NCBI GenBank assembly: GCA_963821275.1
Contig: CAWGDF010000008.1
Span: 124,001 to 188,000, forward strand
Source: JACVRW01 sp963821275
GTDB taxonomy: Bacteria > Actinomycetota > Thermoleophilia > Solirubrobacterales > Thermoleophilaceae
Length of the DNA: 64,000 nt
Direction: 5' to 3'
A program made the position numbers and the translations under genes. The notes beneath the pieces were generated by a model. It did not search any database. It saw only the letters and a program-made list of their open reading frames with translations, and was not told where the DNA came from. Positions 50,383-59,966 of this stretch are shown here, in pieces; the first letter of the stretch is position 1; each line of letters starts with the position of its first letter.

Positions 50383-51351
50383 GTGGACGAACGGCCAGAG
50401 GAGCAGCGGCCCACGGAGGGCGGCGATCCGAGCGGCGAGCAGCCGCTCGACCCGCGCGACTGGGAGGAGACCCGGGGCCAGGCCGAGCAGGAGCCGCACG
50501 CGCCTCACGAGGCGGTGCCCGACAACATCAAGGCGCAGACCCGTGAGGGCGAGGACCCCTACCGGTGGCACAGCGGGCGGACCCGCGAGCACGGGACCAC
50601 CGACGCGGTCGAGTTCATCGACGTCAAGAAGTCCTTCGGGCGCAACACGATCCTCAACGGCCTGAACCTCGGCCTGCCCGACGGGCAGATCTCGATGATC
50701 CTGGGCCCGTCGGGCACCGGGAAATCGGTCTGCATCAAGCACATGGTGGGCCTGCTCTACCCCGACCAGGGCGACGTGCTGGTGCACGGCGAGTCGGTGC
50801 CCAACATGCCCGACGAAGACCTGTTCGAGATGCGCAAGAAGTTCGGTGTGCTGTTCCAGGACGGCGCGCTCTTCGGCTCGATGAACGTGTTCGACAACAC
50901 CGCATTCCCCCTGCGCCAGCACACCGACAAGGGCGAGGACGAGATCCAGGAGATCGTGCTGCGGCGACTGGGGGAGGTCGGGCTCGGCGGAGCGCTCGAC
51001 AAGATGCCTAACGAGCTCTCCGGCGGCATGCGCAAGCGCGCCGGCTTCGCCCGCGCGCTGGTGATGGACCCGGACATCGTGCTGTTCGACGAGCCCGACT
51101 CGGGGCTCGACCCGGTGCGCACGGCGCTGTTGTGCGAGCTGATCATGGAGGTGCACGAGGAGAACGGCGGCGCCTACTGCGTGATCACCCACGACATCAT
51201 GTCCGCGCGCCGCGTGGCCGACTACATCGCGATCCTCTGGAAGGGCCGGATCGTCGAGTCGGGCCCGGCCAGCGAGCTGTTCAACTCGGACAACCAGTTC
51301 GTCCGCCAGTTCCTCTCCGGCGAGGCACAGGGACCCCTGGGAATGGAGTGA
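50383..51351 (+). CDS. MlaF/MceG-type ABC ATPase
   Basis: 322 aa. Walker A GPSGTGKSVC, Q-loop LFQDGALFGSMNVFDN, signature LSGGMRKRAGFARAL, Walker B IVLFDEPDSGLDPV and switch His in CVITHD are intact; the LFQDGALFDS-like and PDSGLDPV forms are MlaF-specific. An acidic, Pro/Gln-rich N-terminal extension of about 75 residues precedes the fold. The ATPase is inside the mce operon, whereas the mycobacterial MceG is encoded elsewhere. GTG 50383 follows a strong GGAGGAGG. Confidence 0.93.
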   Translation: MDERPEEQRPTEGGDPSGEQPLDPRDWEETRGQAEQEPHAPHEAVPDNIKAQTREGEDPYRWHSGRTREHGTTDAVEFIDVKKSFGRNTILNGLNLGLPDGQISMILGPSGTGKSVCIKHMVGLLYPDQGDVLVHGESVPNMPDEDLFEMRKKFGVLFQDGALFGSMNVFDNTAFPLRQHTDKGEDEIQEIVLRRLGEVGLGGALDKMPNELSGGMRKRAGFARALVMDPDIVLFDEPDSGLDPVRTALLCELIMEVHEENGGAYCVITHDIMSARRVADYIAILWKGRIVESGPASELFNSDNQFVRQFLSGEAQGPLGME

Positions 51352-51391
51352 GAGAGGGAGGGGGCCGCTTGGGGGCGAGCGGGGCTCCGGC

Positions 51392-52717
51392 ATGGCCAGA
51401 GTCATAGCCGTAGCGGCCGTGGTGGCCGCTGTGGCGCTCGTCGCTCTGGCCATGTTCGGCGGTGCCGGCTCCTACCGGGTCAAGGCGACCTTCCAGAACG
51501 CCGGCCAGCTGGTTCAGGGCAACGCCGTGCAGGTGGGTGGCGGGGTGGTGGGCTCGATCACCGACATCGAGCTGGACGACTCGGCCCAGGCGGTCATAAC
51601 GATGGAGCTCGAGGACGACGTGGCCCCCCTGCACGAGGGGACGGAGGCCACGATCAGGTCCACCTCGCTGTCCGGCGTCGCGAGCCGCTACGTCTCGCTG
51701 CAGCCCGGGCCCCAGAGCGCCCCCGAGCTGGAGGACGGCGGGGTGATCGGCGCCGACGAGACGAGCGCGCCCGTGGACATCGACGTGCTCTTCAACACGC
51801 TGGACGAGCGCACCCGCGAGGGCCTGATGAACGTGATCCGGGGCTCCGGCGACTGGTACGACGGCAAGGGGAAGAAGGCCAACCGGAGCGCCAAGTACTT
51901 CAACCCGTTCCTGGTGAGCACGACCGACTTCACGCGCGAGATCGCGCTCGACCAGGAGGTCTTCAACCGGCTCGTGCGCGACACGGCGGCCACGGTGTCG
52001 GCGATCGCCGAACGCCGGGACGACCTGGCCGGCTTGGTGACCAACACCAACACCACCTTCCGTGCGATCGGGGACCAGAACGTGGCCCTCGAGCGCACCC
52101 TCGAGCTGCTGCCGGACACGCTGCGCAAGGCCAACACGACGTTCGTGAACCTGCGCTCCACCCTCGACGACCTCGACCGGCTGGTGGCGGTGTCCAAGCC
52201 GGCCACGCGCGAGCTCGCCCCCTTCCTTCGCGAGCTGCGCCCGGTCGTGCGCGAGGCCCGCCCCACCGTGGCCGACCTGCGCACCCTGATCCGAAGCCCG
52301 GGCGAGGACAACGACCTCATCGAGCTCACGGCCAAGCAGCCGCGGCTGGCCCAGCTCACGTCGAGCGTCTTCCCCCGGGCCATCCGGACGCTCGACCGCG
52401 CCCAGCCGGTGTTCGAGTACGTGCGCAGCCATACGCCCGACTTCGCCTCCTGGATCGCCAACTTCGGCCAGGTGGCGGCCAACTACGACGCGAACGGCCA
52501 CTACGCCCGGGTGGCGCCGATGTTCCTGCCCTCCAGCCACAACGCGGCCGCGAACACGCTCAGCGTCGCCGCCGACCAGCCGGCGCTCAAGCTGAGCCAG
52601 CTAGAGCGCGGCGTGCTCAACCGCTGCCCCGGCGGGACGGTGCAGCCCTCGCCCGACGGCTCAGCGCCGCTCGACGTGGACGACTGCAACCCCGCCGCGA
52701 CCCCGCCCGGACCATGA
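51392..52717 (+). CDS. MCE family protein 1 of 6
   Basis: 441 aa. One N-terminal membrane helix (IAVAAVVAAVALVALAMFGG), then the MCE/MlaD domain (YRVKATFQNAGQLVQGNAVQVGGGVVGSITDIEL to SRYVSLQPG), a long helical region that would build the transport tunnel, and a C-terminal tail with two Cys (NRCPGG, DDCNP). It begins 40 bases after the ATPase stop, the widest gap in the operon, and ends overlapping the next gene by 4 bases. Its position corresponds to MceA. Confidence 0.92.
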   Translation: MARVIAVAAVVAAVALVALAMFGGAGSYRVKATFQNAGQLVQGNAVQVGGGVVGSITDIELDDSAQAVITMELEDDVAPLHEGTEATIRSTSLSGVASRYVSLQPGPQSAPELEDGGVIGADETSAPVDIDVLFNTLDERTREGLMNVIRGSGDWYDGKGKKANRSAKYFNPFLVSTTDFTREIALDQEVFNRLVRDTAATVSAIAERRDDLAGLVTNTNTTFRAIGDQNVALERTLELLPDTLRKANTTFVNLRSTLDDLDRLVAVSKPATRELAPFLRELRPVVREARPTVADLRTLIRSPGEDNDLIELTAKQPRLAQLTSSVFPRAIRTLDRAQPVFEYVRSHTPDFASWIANFGQVAANYDANGHYARVAPMFLPSSHNAAANTLSVAADQPALKLSQLERGVLNRCPGGTVQPSPDGSAPLDVDDCNPAATPPGP

Positions 52718-54189
52718 GGCGCCTCGTCTACATCGGGCTGATCGTGGCGCTCGTGCCCTTGCTCGTGATCGGCGTGATCGACGCGGCGGGCGACGGGGAC
52801 ACCGACGACCACTACTTCGTTCGCGCGATCTTCGACAACGCCTCCAACATGGTCGAGGGCGAGGACGTGAAGGTCGCCGGGGTGCCCGTGGGCGTCGTGT
52901 CGCAGCTCGAGGTGACCGAGGACGAGAAGGCGGCGCTGGTGCTGCGGATCGACGACGAGCAGTTCACGCCCTGGAAGGCGGACGCGAAGTGCACGATCCG
53001 GCCCCAGTCGCTCATCGGCGAGAAGTTCGTGGAGTGCGAGCCGGGTTCGGCCTCCGCCCAGCCGCTGCCGCGCCTCCGCCGGGGCCCCGGCGAGGGAGAG
53101 CGCCTGCTGCCGCTCGCCCGCACGAGCTCGCCGGTGGACATCGACCTGATCAACAACATCCTGCGCCTGCCCTACCGCCAGCGCCTCTCGATCCTGCTGA
53201 GCGAGTTCGGCACCGGCCTGGCCGGCCGCGGCGAGGAGCTGAACGAGGTGATCCACCGGGCCAACCCGGCCCTGCGCGAGACCGACCGGGTGCTCGCGAT
53301 CCTCGCGGACCAGAACCGGGTGCTCGCCGACCTGGCCCGCGACTCCGACGCCGCACTCGGCCCGCTGGCCCGCGAGCGCCGCCGCGTGGGCAACTGGATC
53401 GTGGAGGCCGACAACGTCGCCGAGGCCTCGGCCGAGCGGCGAGCCGACCTCCGGCTCGGCATCAACCGCCTGCCCGCCTTCCTGGGTGAGCTGCGGCCGC
53501 TCATGGCCGACCTCGAGGGTGTGGCGGAGCAGGGCACGCCGCTGCTCCGCGACCTCGGCGAGGCGGCGCCGCAGATGGACCGTCTGATCCGGGGACTGGG
53601 GACGGTCTCCCAGGCCGGACGGGAGAGCCTGCCCAGCCTGGGCGACGCCCTCGAGCGCGGGCTGCCGGCGCTGATCGAGGCCCGGCCGCTGTTCGGTGAC
53701 CTCACGCGCCTCGGCCGGCAGGCGGATCCGGTGAGCGAGGACCTGGACGACCTGACCGCGAGCCTGGACCACAGCGGCGGGATCGAGCGCATCAACGACT
53801 TCCTCTACTACCTCGCGCTCGACATCAACGGGTTCGACTCGGTCGGCCACTACCTGCGGGCCGGGCTCGTGGTCAACGAGTGCTCCACGTACGTGACCGT
53901 TCCCGACGGGCCGCCCTGCAACGCGACCTTCGGGGACACTGGGGTGGGCGCCGCGGCCGCCTCCACGGAGGCCCGTAACGCGCCCGCCCCGCGGCGCCGC
54001 GGCGGCGAGGGCAGCGTGGCCCCCAAGGGCACGCTGCTCGGTGAGCTGCTGGGCCCGGCCGAGAAGGCCGCCGACCGGCGCCGTCGCGAGGCCGGTCTGC
54101 GCCGCCTGCGGGCGCGGGCCGCGACGGGCTCGCCCGCGCTGGGCGAGGCCGAGCCCGCGCTCGAGTATCTGCTCGGAGGCGAGCGGTGA
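52714..54189 (+). CDS. MCE family protein 2 of 6
   Basis: 491 aa. An N-terminal helix (LVYIGLIVALVPLLVIGVIDAA) leads to the MCE domain (YFVRAIFDNASNMVEGEDVKVAGVPVGVVSQLEV, then SLIGEKFVECEPGS), followed by a long helical part and a C-terminal Pro/Arg-rich tail (APAPRRRGGEG) unlike the others. The Cys pair is in NECSTYV and PPCNATF. ATGA overlaps on both sides couple it to its neighbours. Position corresponds to MceB. Confidence 0.92.
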   Translation: MRRLVYIGLIVALVPLLVIGVIDAAGDGDTDDHYFVRAIFDNASNMVEGEDVKVAGVPVGVVSQLEVTEDEKAALVLRIDDEQFTPWKADAKCTIRPQSLIGEKFVECEPGSASAQPLPRLRRGPGEGERLLPLARTSSPVDIDLINNILRLPYRQRLSILLSEFGTGLAGRGEELNEVIHRANPALRETDRVLAILADQNRVLADLARDSDAALGPLARERRRVGNWIVEADNVAEASAERRADLRLGINRLPAFLGELRPLMADLEGVAEQGTPLLRDLGEAAPQMDRLIRGLGTVSQAGRESLPSLGDALERGLPALIEARPLFGDLTRLGRQADPVSEDLDDLTASLDHSGGIERINDFLYYLALDINGFDSVGHYLRAGLVVNECSTYVTVPDGPPCNATFGDTGVGAAAASTEARNAPAPRRRGGEGSVAPKGTLLGELLGPAEKAADRRRREAGLRRLRARAATGSPALGEAEPALEYLLGGER

Positions 54190-55604
54190 GCCGGCGCACG
54201 GGCCCGGCGCTGGCCGCCAGCCCGGTGCTGGTCGGCGCCGTGACCGTCCTGGTCACGATCGTGGCGGTCTTCCTCTCCTACAACGCCAATACCGGTCTGC
54301 CCTTCGTCCCCACCTACGACCTCAAGGCCAACCTGCCCAACGCCTCGCAGCTCGTGGAGGGCTTCGAGGTCCGGATCGGCGGCGCCCGCGTCGGGCAGGT
54401 GGCGGAGATCGAGCCCGAGCAGCGCGAGGACGGCTCCACCTACGCGCAGATCACGATGAAGCTGGACAAGGAGATCGAGCCGCTGCCGGCCGACACCGCG
54501 CTGCTCGTGCGTCCCCGCTCCGCCCTGGGCCTGAAGTACGTGGAGCTGAGGCCGGGCAGCGGCCGTGCGGGCTTCGGCAGCGGGGCGACGATCCCCGTCC
54601 GCCAGGCCCGGCCCGAGGTGGTGGAGATCGACGACCTCTTCAACATGTTCGACGAGAAGGCGCGCGCCGGGTCGCGCAACTCGCTCGACGGCTACGGCGA
54701 GGGCCTTGCCGGCCGCGGCCGTGACCTCAACCTCGCGCTGGCCGAGCTGCGCCCGTTACTGGAGGACCTCGAGCCCGTGGCCGCGAACCTGGCCGACCCC
54801 GAGACGCGCCTCGATCGCCTCTTCCGCGAGCTGGGCGACGCCGCGGCCGAGGCGGCTCCGGTGGCCGAGCAGCAGGCCGAGCTGTTCGCGAACCTCGACA
54901 CGACCTTCACCGCGCTGTCGTCGATCGCACGCCCGTACCTGCAGGAAACGATCAGCGAGGGGCCCGTCACCGAGGAGGTGGCGATCCGGGACTTCCCCCG
55001 CCAGCGGCCGTTCCTGCGCAACAACGCCGCCCTCTTCCGCGAGCTGCGCCCCGGCGTGGCCCGGCTCCCGCGACTGGCGCCCGTGCTGGCCGACGCCTTC
55101 GAGGCGGGGACCGAGGTGCTGCCCAAGACACCGCCGGTCAACGCCGAGCTGGCGGACGTGTTCGACGAGCTGGCTGCGTTCTCGGAGGATCCACTCGTTC
55201 GGCAGGGCATCCGCCAGCTCACGCGGCTGTCATCGTCGCTGCGGCCGACGCTCGACTTCGTGACCCCGTCCCAGACGGTGTGCAACTACGCGACGCTCTT
55301 CTTCCGCAACGTCGCGAGCCTGCTCTCCGACGGGGACTCCAACGGCACCTGGCAGCGCTTCCAGATCGTCTCTGGACCTGGTGGCCCCAACAGCGAGATC
55401 GGTCCCTCGTCGGCCCCCGCCGACGGGCCCGCGCCGAACAACCACCTGCACAGCAACCCGTACCCCAACACGGCGTCGCCGGGTCAGACGCCACGGGAGT
55501 GCGAGGCGGGCAACGAGCCCTACGTCGAGGGCCGCACGCTCATCGGGAACGCGCCCGGCAACCAGAGCACGAGGACCGAGGGGCAGCGCGGAGGCGGCCG
55601 GTGA
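54186..55604 (+). CDS. MCE family protein 3 of 6
   Basis: 472 aa, starting with GTG in a GTGA overlap. An N-terminal helix (LVGAVTVLVTIVAVFLSYNA) is followed by the MCE domain (YDLKANLPNASQLVEGFEVRIGGARVGQVAEIEPE, SALGLKYVELRPGSG). The helical stalk is rich in Leu/Ala/Glu and would be extracytoplasmic. The C-terminal tail has Cys in TVCNYATLFF and RECEAGNEP, with a Pro/Asn/Ser-rich segment. Position corresponds to MceC. Confidence 0.92.
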   Translation: MSRRTGPALAASPVLVGAVTVLVTIVAVFLSYNANTGLPFVPTYDLKANLPNASQLVEGFEVRIGGARVGQVAEIEPEQREDGSTYAQITMKLDKEIEPLPADTALLVRPRSALGLKYVELRPGSGRAGFGSGATIPVRQARPEVVEIDDLFNMFDEKARAGSRNSLDGYGEGLAGRGRDLNLALAELRPLLEDLEPVAANLADPETRLDRLFRELGDAAAEAAPVAEQQAELFANLDTTFTALSSIARPYLQETISEGPVTEEVAIRDFPRQRPFLRNNAALFRELRPGVARLPRLAPVLADAFEAGTEVLPKTPPVNAELADVFDELAAFSEDPLVRQGIRQLTRLSSSLRPTLDFVTPSQTVCNYATLFFRNVASLLSDGDSNGTWQRFQIVSGPGGPNSEIGPSSAPADGPAPNNHLHSNPYPNTASPGQTPRECEAGNEPYVEGRTLIGNAPGNQSTRTEGQRGGGR

Positions 55605-57043
55605 GGAGCCCGCGTCACGCACCCCGGCTGACCGCTTTCCAGGCGGGCCTCATCGGCCTCGTGCTCTTGGTCGTGCTCGCCTATCTCGGCTTCAGCAAGG
55701 ACATCCCGTTCACGCGGCCATACGAGCTCAGCGCGGTGTTCGAGAACAGCCCGCCGGTGCGCGTGGGCACCGCGGTGCGGGTCGCGGGCGTGGACGTGGG
55801 CAAGGTGTCGGCGGTCGAGCCGATCGGCGCCGACTCGCCGGGCGTGCGGGTGACCATGAAGCTGGAGGACGAGGCGCTCCCGATTCACGAGAACGCCGAG
55901 ATCAAGGCCCGCGAGCGCATCTTCCTCGAGGGCAACCTCTTCCTCGACGTGCGGCCCGGGACCCCGGACGCCGGCGAGATCGGCGACGGCGGCACCATCC
56001 CCGCCTCCCAGACGTCGGCTGCAGTGCAGGTCGATCAGGTGCTCGGGACGCTCACCAGCGGCACGCGCGAGGACCTGCAGCGCCTGTTGGAGGGCTACGG
56101 CGAGGCCTTGAACGGCGCGCCGGAGCCGGGTGAGGACGACGATCAGGACGCCGACGTCCAGGGCGAGACGGGCGGGGAGGCGCTGAACGACTCGTTCGAC
56201 TACTCGGCCGAGGCCCTGCGCGGCACGGCGGTGGTCAACGACGCCCTCCTGGGCAGTGAGCTGCACGACCTCTCGAAGCTGGTCGCCGGCCAGCAGAAGT
56301 TCATGCGCGCCCTCTCCAGCCGCGAGCAGCAGCTCAAGGACCTGATCACGAACTTCAACGTGACCATGGGGGCGCTGGCCTCCGAAGAGGTCAACCTGCA
56401 GTCCACGCTCCGCGAGCTGCCCGCGGTGCTGGAGGCGGCGCGCCCGGCGCTCGACAACCTCAACCGGGCCTTCCCCTCCACACGCGCCTGGGCGCTCGAG
56501 ATGATCCCCGGCGTCCGGGAGACACCCGCGACCATCGAGGCCGGCTTCCCCTGGCTGCGCCAGGTGCGGGCGCTCGTGGCCCCGGCCGAGCTGCAGGGTC
56601 TGGTCGACGACCTCCAGCCAGCGGTCGACGACTTCGCCCAGTTCGTCGACGGCCAGGTCGAGCTGCTGCCGGTCTTCGACGACTTCAACCGCTGCCAGTA
56701 CCGCGTGGTGCTCCCCAGCGGCGAGACGGTGATCGACGACGGCGCCCTCAGCACCGGTCTGCAGAACTACCAGGAGTTCTTCCAGGCGCTGCAGGGGTTC
56801 GTGGGCGCCGGGCAGAACTTCACCGGGAACGGGGTCTACACGCGCTTCCAGCCGGGCGGAGGCGCCTATCCGGTAGAGACCGGCTCGGTTGGCCCCGTGG
56901 GCCCGCGCTTCGGGAACGCCACGGCGCCGCCGCTGGGAACGCGCCCGGCGCGCGGCCCGAAGCCTCCCTACCGCCGGGAGGCCAAGTGCCGCCTCCAGCC
57001 GGTGCCCGCCCTGAACGCCGCGAGGATCGGACCGGGGCCGTGA
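55601..57043 (+). CDS. MCE family protein 4 of 6, with an acidic insertion
   Basis: 480 aa from GTG 55601 (GTGA overlap). An N-terminal helix (FQAGLIGLVLLVVLAYLGF) is followed by the MCE domain (YELSAVFENSPPVRVGTAVRVAGVDVGKVSAVEPIG, FLEGNLFLDVRPGTP). At about residues 168-190 there is an acidic stretch (EPGEDDDQDADVQGETGGE) absent from the other five, within the expected helical tunnel. The C-terminal Cys pair is in NRCQYRV and AKCRLQP. Position corresponds to MceD. Confidence 0.92.
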   Translation: MRSPRHAPRLTAFQAGLIGLVLLVVLAYLGFSKDIPFTRPYELSAVFENSPPVRVGTAVRVAGVDVGKVSAVEPIGADSPGVRVTMKLEDEALPIHENAEIKARERIFLEGNLFLDVRPGTPDAGEIGDGGTIPASQTSAAVQVDQVLGTLTSGTREDLQRLLEGYGEALNGAPEPGEDDDQDADVQGETGGEALNDSFDYSAEALRGTAVVNDALLGSELHDLSKLVAGQQKFMRALSSREQQLKDLITNFNVTMGALASEEVNLQSTLRELPAVLEAARPALDNLNRAFPSTRAWALEMIPGVRETPATIEAGFPWLRQVRALVAPAELQGLVDDLQPAVDDFAQFVDGQVELLPVFDDFNRCQYRVVLPSGETVIDDGALSTGLQNYQEFFQALQGFVGAGQNFTGNGVYTRFQPGGGAYPVETGSVGPVGPRFGNATAPPLGTRPARGPKPPYRREAKCRLQPVPALNAARIGPGP

Positions 57044-58455
57044 GGCGCCAGATAAGGAAACAGGCCCCCGTGTTCGTGGCGGTGATCTGCCTGGTGGCGA
57101 CCGCCCTCGGCATCGCCGGGTTCATCCTCTCCAACCAGCGCTTCTATCTCCCGGCTTGGGTGCCGCTGATCGGCACCGACTTCTACGAGGTGGAGGCCCA
57201 GCTGTCCACCGCCCAGGCCGTGGTCCCGGGTCAGGGCCAGACGGTGAATGTCGCCGGAGTCAAGGTCGGCGAGGTCGGCGAGGTGACCCTCGAGGACGGC
57301 ACAGCCGTCGTGAAGATGCAGATCAGGGAGGAGTACCGGCCGATCTACCGGGACGCCTCGATCCTGCTGCGGCCGAAGACCGGCCTGAAGGACATGATCC
57401 TGTCGCTGGACCCGGGCACGCCGGCGGCCGGCGAGGTGGACGAAGGCGGCCGCGTGCGGGTGGGCAACACGCTGCCGGACGTGAACGCCGACGAGGTGCT
57501 GGGATCGCTCGACGGCGACACCCGCGCGTACCTGCGGATCCTTCTCAACGACGGCGGCCGGGCGCTGGCCGACGACGGCGGCGAGGGGAGCCAGGGCGCG
57601 CCGCAGGACCTGCGCGAGACCTTCAAGCGCTTCGAGCCCAGCGCCCGCGACGCCAAGCGCCTCACCGCCCTCCTGGCGGAGCGGCGCCGCAACATCCGCC
57701 GGGCCATCCATTCCTTCCAGCAGCTCTCCACCGAGCTCGGCAGCAAGGACGAGCAGCTGGCGTCGCTGGTCGACGGCGCGAACGCGAACTTCGAGGCCTT
57801 CGCTCAGGAGGAGGCCAGCCTGCGCGAGGCGCTCCGGCTGTTCCCCGGCGCGCTGGCGCAGACCGCGGCGACGCTCCGCGACGTGGACGCCTTCGCCGGC
57901 GAGCTGGGGCCGACCCTCGCGGGCCTGCGTCCCTTCGCCCGCGAGCTGGCCCCGGCACTGCGCGCCCAGCGGCCCTTCTTCGCCGAGACCACCCCGATCA
58001 TCCGCGACCAGATCCGCCCGTTCGCCCGCGGTGCCCGGCCCGCGGTGCGCGACCTGCGTGCGGCGACGGACGTGCTGGCGCCGGTCACGCCGCGTCTGAC
58101 GCGCAGCTTCAAGGTGCTGAACTCGTTCTTCAACACCCTGGCGTACGACCCGTCCGGCGCGAACAGGAACTCGTACCTGTTCTGGAGCGCGTGGGCGGCC
58201 CACAACGGCGCGCTCCTGAGCACCACCCAGGATGCACACGGGCCCATGGTGCGCGGCGTGGTCCTGTTGCCCTGCCCCGACTTCTCGACGCTGGAGCAGA
58301 TCGTCCTGGGCAGCGCGCAGCTGGGAATGCTCACCCGGCTCGCCAACTTCCCCAACGAGGCGACGTTCTGCCCCCAGAACACGCCGCCGCTGCTGTACGA
58401 GCGTCCGCTGACCCAGCCGGGGAGTGCGCCCCCGATCACGGGAGTGAGCCCGTGA
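57040..58455 (+). CDS. MCE family protein 5 of 6
   Basis: 471 aa from GTG 57040 (GTGA overlap). A basic start (MRRQIRKQ) and a helix (VFVAVICLVATALGIAGFIL) precede the MCE domain (YEVEAQLSTAQAVVPGQGQTVNVAGVKVGEVGEV, KTGLKDMILSLDPGTP). The C-terminal part (FSTLEQIVLGSAQLGMLTRLANFPN) ends with Cys in LLPCPDF and TFCPQNT. The MCE core differs from the others by its PGQGQTV loop. In mycobacteria MceE is a lipoprotein; no lipobox is seen here. Confidence 0.92.
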   Translation: MRRQIRKQAPVFVAVICLVATALGIAGFILSNQRFYLPAWVPLIGTDFYEVEAQLSTAQAVVPGQGQTVNVAGVKVGEVGEVTLEDGTAVVKMQIREEYRPIYRDASILLRPKTGLKDMILSLDPGTPAAGEVDEGGRVRVGNTLPDVNADEVLGSLDGDTRAYLRILLNDGGRALADDGGEGSQGAPQDLRETFKRFEPSARDAKRLTALLAERRRNIRRAIHSFQQLSTELGSKDEQLASLVDGANANFEAFAQEEASLREALRLFPGALAQTAATLRDVDAFAGELGPTLAGLRPFARELAPALRAQRPFFAETTPIIRDQIRPFARGARPAVRDLRAATDVLAPVTPRLTRSFKVLNSFFNTLAYDPSGANRNSYLFWSAWAAHNGALLSTTQDAHGPMVRGVVLLPCPDFSTLEQIVLGSAQLGMLTRLANFPNEATFCPQNTPPLLYERPLTQPGSAPPITGVSP

Positions 58456-59957
58456 TCAAGCAGGCGCCGAGCATCGGCCGCATCACCGCGATGGTCGCCT
58501 TCACGCTGTCCTGCTTCGGGATCCTGCTCTTCCTCTGGCTCTCGTTCGGCGGCTCCGTGCCCCTGCGCCCTGACAGCTACCGGCTCAAGGTCGCCTTCCC
58601 GGAGGCAACGCAGCTCGCCCAGGAGGCCGAGGTGCGGATCTCGGGCGTGCCGGTGGGCACGGTGAGCAGCGTCCAGGCCAACGAGCAGACCGGCCTGACC
58701 GACACGGTCCTGGAGATCGACGCCCGCTACGCGCCGATCCCCCGCGACGCTCGCGCCATCCTGCGCCAGAAGACCCTGCTCGGTGAGACCTACGTCGAGC
58801 TGTCCCCGGGCAGCGACGAGGCCGGGACGGTGGCCGACGGCGGTGTCCTGGCCCAGGGCCGGGTGTCGGAGACGGTGGAGCTGGACGAGATCCTGCGGAC
58901 CTTCGACCCGCTCACCCGCAGCCGCTTCTCCACCTGGCTGGACCAGCAGGGCCAGGCCGTGCGCGGCAACGGCGAGGAGATCAGCGCCGCCCTCGGCAAC
59001 CTCACGCCCTTCGCCGAGGAGACCGACGAGGTGCTGGCCGCTTTGCGGCGCCAGAGCGGCGACACGCGCCGGCTGGTGCGTGACACGGGCGCGGTGTTCG
59101 AGGCCCTGACCGAGCGGCAGGGCCAGCTCCGCGAGCTGATCGTCAACTCCAACCGGGTCTGGGAGGTCACCGCTCGCCGCAACGAGCAGCTCGCGGACAC
59201 CTTCCGCGTGCTGCCCACCTTCCTGCGCGAGGGCCGCACGACCACGCGCCGCCTCACCCGCTTCGCCCGCGACACCGATCCGCTCGTGACCCAGCTGCGC
59301 CCGGCCGCGCGCGAGCTGTCGCCGACCCTGATCGACCTCGAGGCGCTCGCTCCCGACCTGCGCGACCTCTTCCGGGACCTCGACCCGCTGGTGCGTGTGT
59401 CCCGTCGTGGCCTCCCGGCGATCGAGCGGGTGCTCGACAACACGCGGCCGTTGCTCGGCCGGCTCGACCCCTTCCTGCGCCAGCTGACCCCGATCGTGGA
59501 CTACCTCGGCCTGTACCGGCGCGAGATCACGGCCTTCTTCGCCAACGACACGGCTGCCACCCAGGCCCAGACGGGCGGCCAGCGCGACCCGAGCCAGGTG
59601 CTCCACTACCTGCGCACCCAGAACCCGACCAACCCGGAGATGATGGCCGGGTATCCAACGCGGCTGGCCACGAACCGCTCCAATCCCTACATCGCGCCCG
59701 GCGGCTACGACAAGCTGCGCACGGAGGGGCACCTCGAGGTGTTCGGCTCGTACCTCTGCGGCACCACCCCGGTGCCGAATGAGCCGGCGCCCCAGGCCGA
59801 GTGGCTGCCCGAGCCGCTACTCAACCTCATCAGCTACTACACCTACGGCGACGGCGGCGGAAGCCGCGGAGCGGCCCCGCCCTGCGACCCGCAGACCCCG
59901 CTCGGCCGCCAGGTGGGGCAGGGCGGCGTCTTCCCCCGCCTCGAGCCGTTGCCGTAG
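58452..59957 (+). CDS. MCE family protein 6 of 6
   Basis: 501 aa from GTG 58452 (GTGA overlap). An N-terminal helix (ITAMVAFTLSCFGILLFLWLSF) is followed by the MCE domain (YRLKVAFPEATQLAQEAEVRISGVPVGTVSSV, TLLGETYVELSPGSD) and a long helical region. The C-terminal end has Cys in SYLCGTT and PPCDPQT. It is the last gene of the operon; 9 bases after its stop lies a 52-base palindromic repeat, then an independent promoter for the MMPL gene. Position corresponds to MceF. Confidence 0.92.
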   Translation: MIKQAPSIGRITAMVAFTLSCFGILLFLWLSFGGSVPLRPDSYRLKVAFPEATQLAQEAEVRISGVPVGTVSSVQANEQTGLTDTVLEIDARYAPIPRDARAILRQKTLLGETYVELSPGSDEAGTVADGGVLAQGRVSETVELDEILRTFDPLTRSRFSTWLDQQGQAVRGNGEEISAALGNLTPFAEETDEVLAALRRQSGDTRRLVRDTGAVFEALTERQGQLRELIVNSNRVWEVTARRNEQLADTFRVLPTFLREGRTTTRRLTRFARDTDPLVTQLRPAARELSPTLIDLEALAPDLRDLFRDLDPLVRVSRRGLPAIERVLDNTRPLLGRLDPFLRQLTPIVDYLGLYRREITAFFANDTAATQAQTGGQRDPSQVLHYLRTQNPTNPEMMAGYPTRLATNRSNPYIAPGGYDKLRTEGHLEVFGSYLCGTTPVPNEPAPQAEWLPEPLLNLISYYTYGDGGGSRGAAPPCDPQTPLGRQVGQGGVFPRLEPLP

Positions 59958-59966
59958 GGCGGGGTA

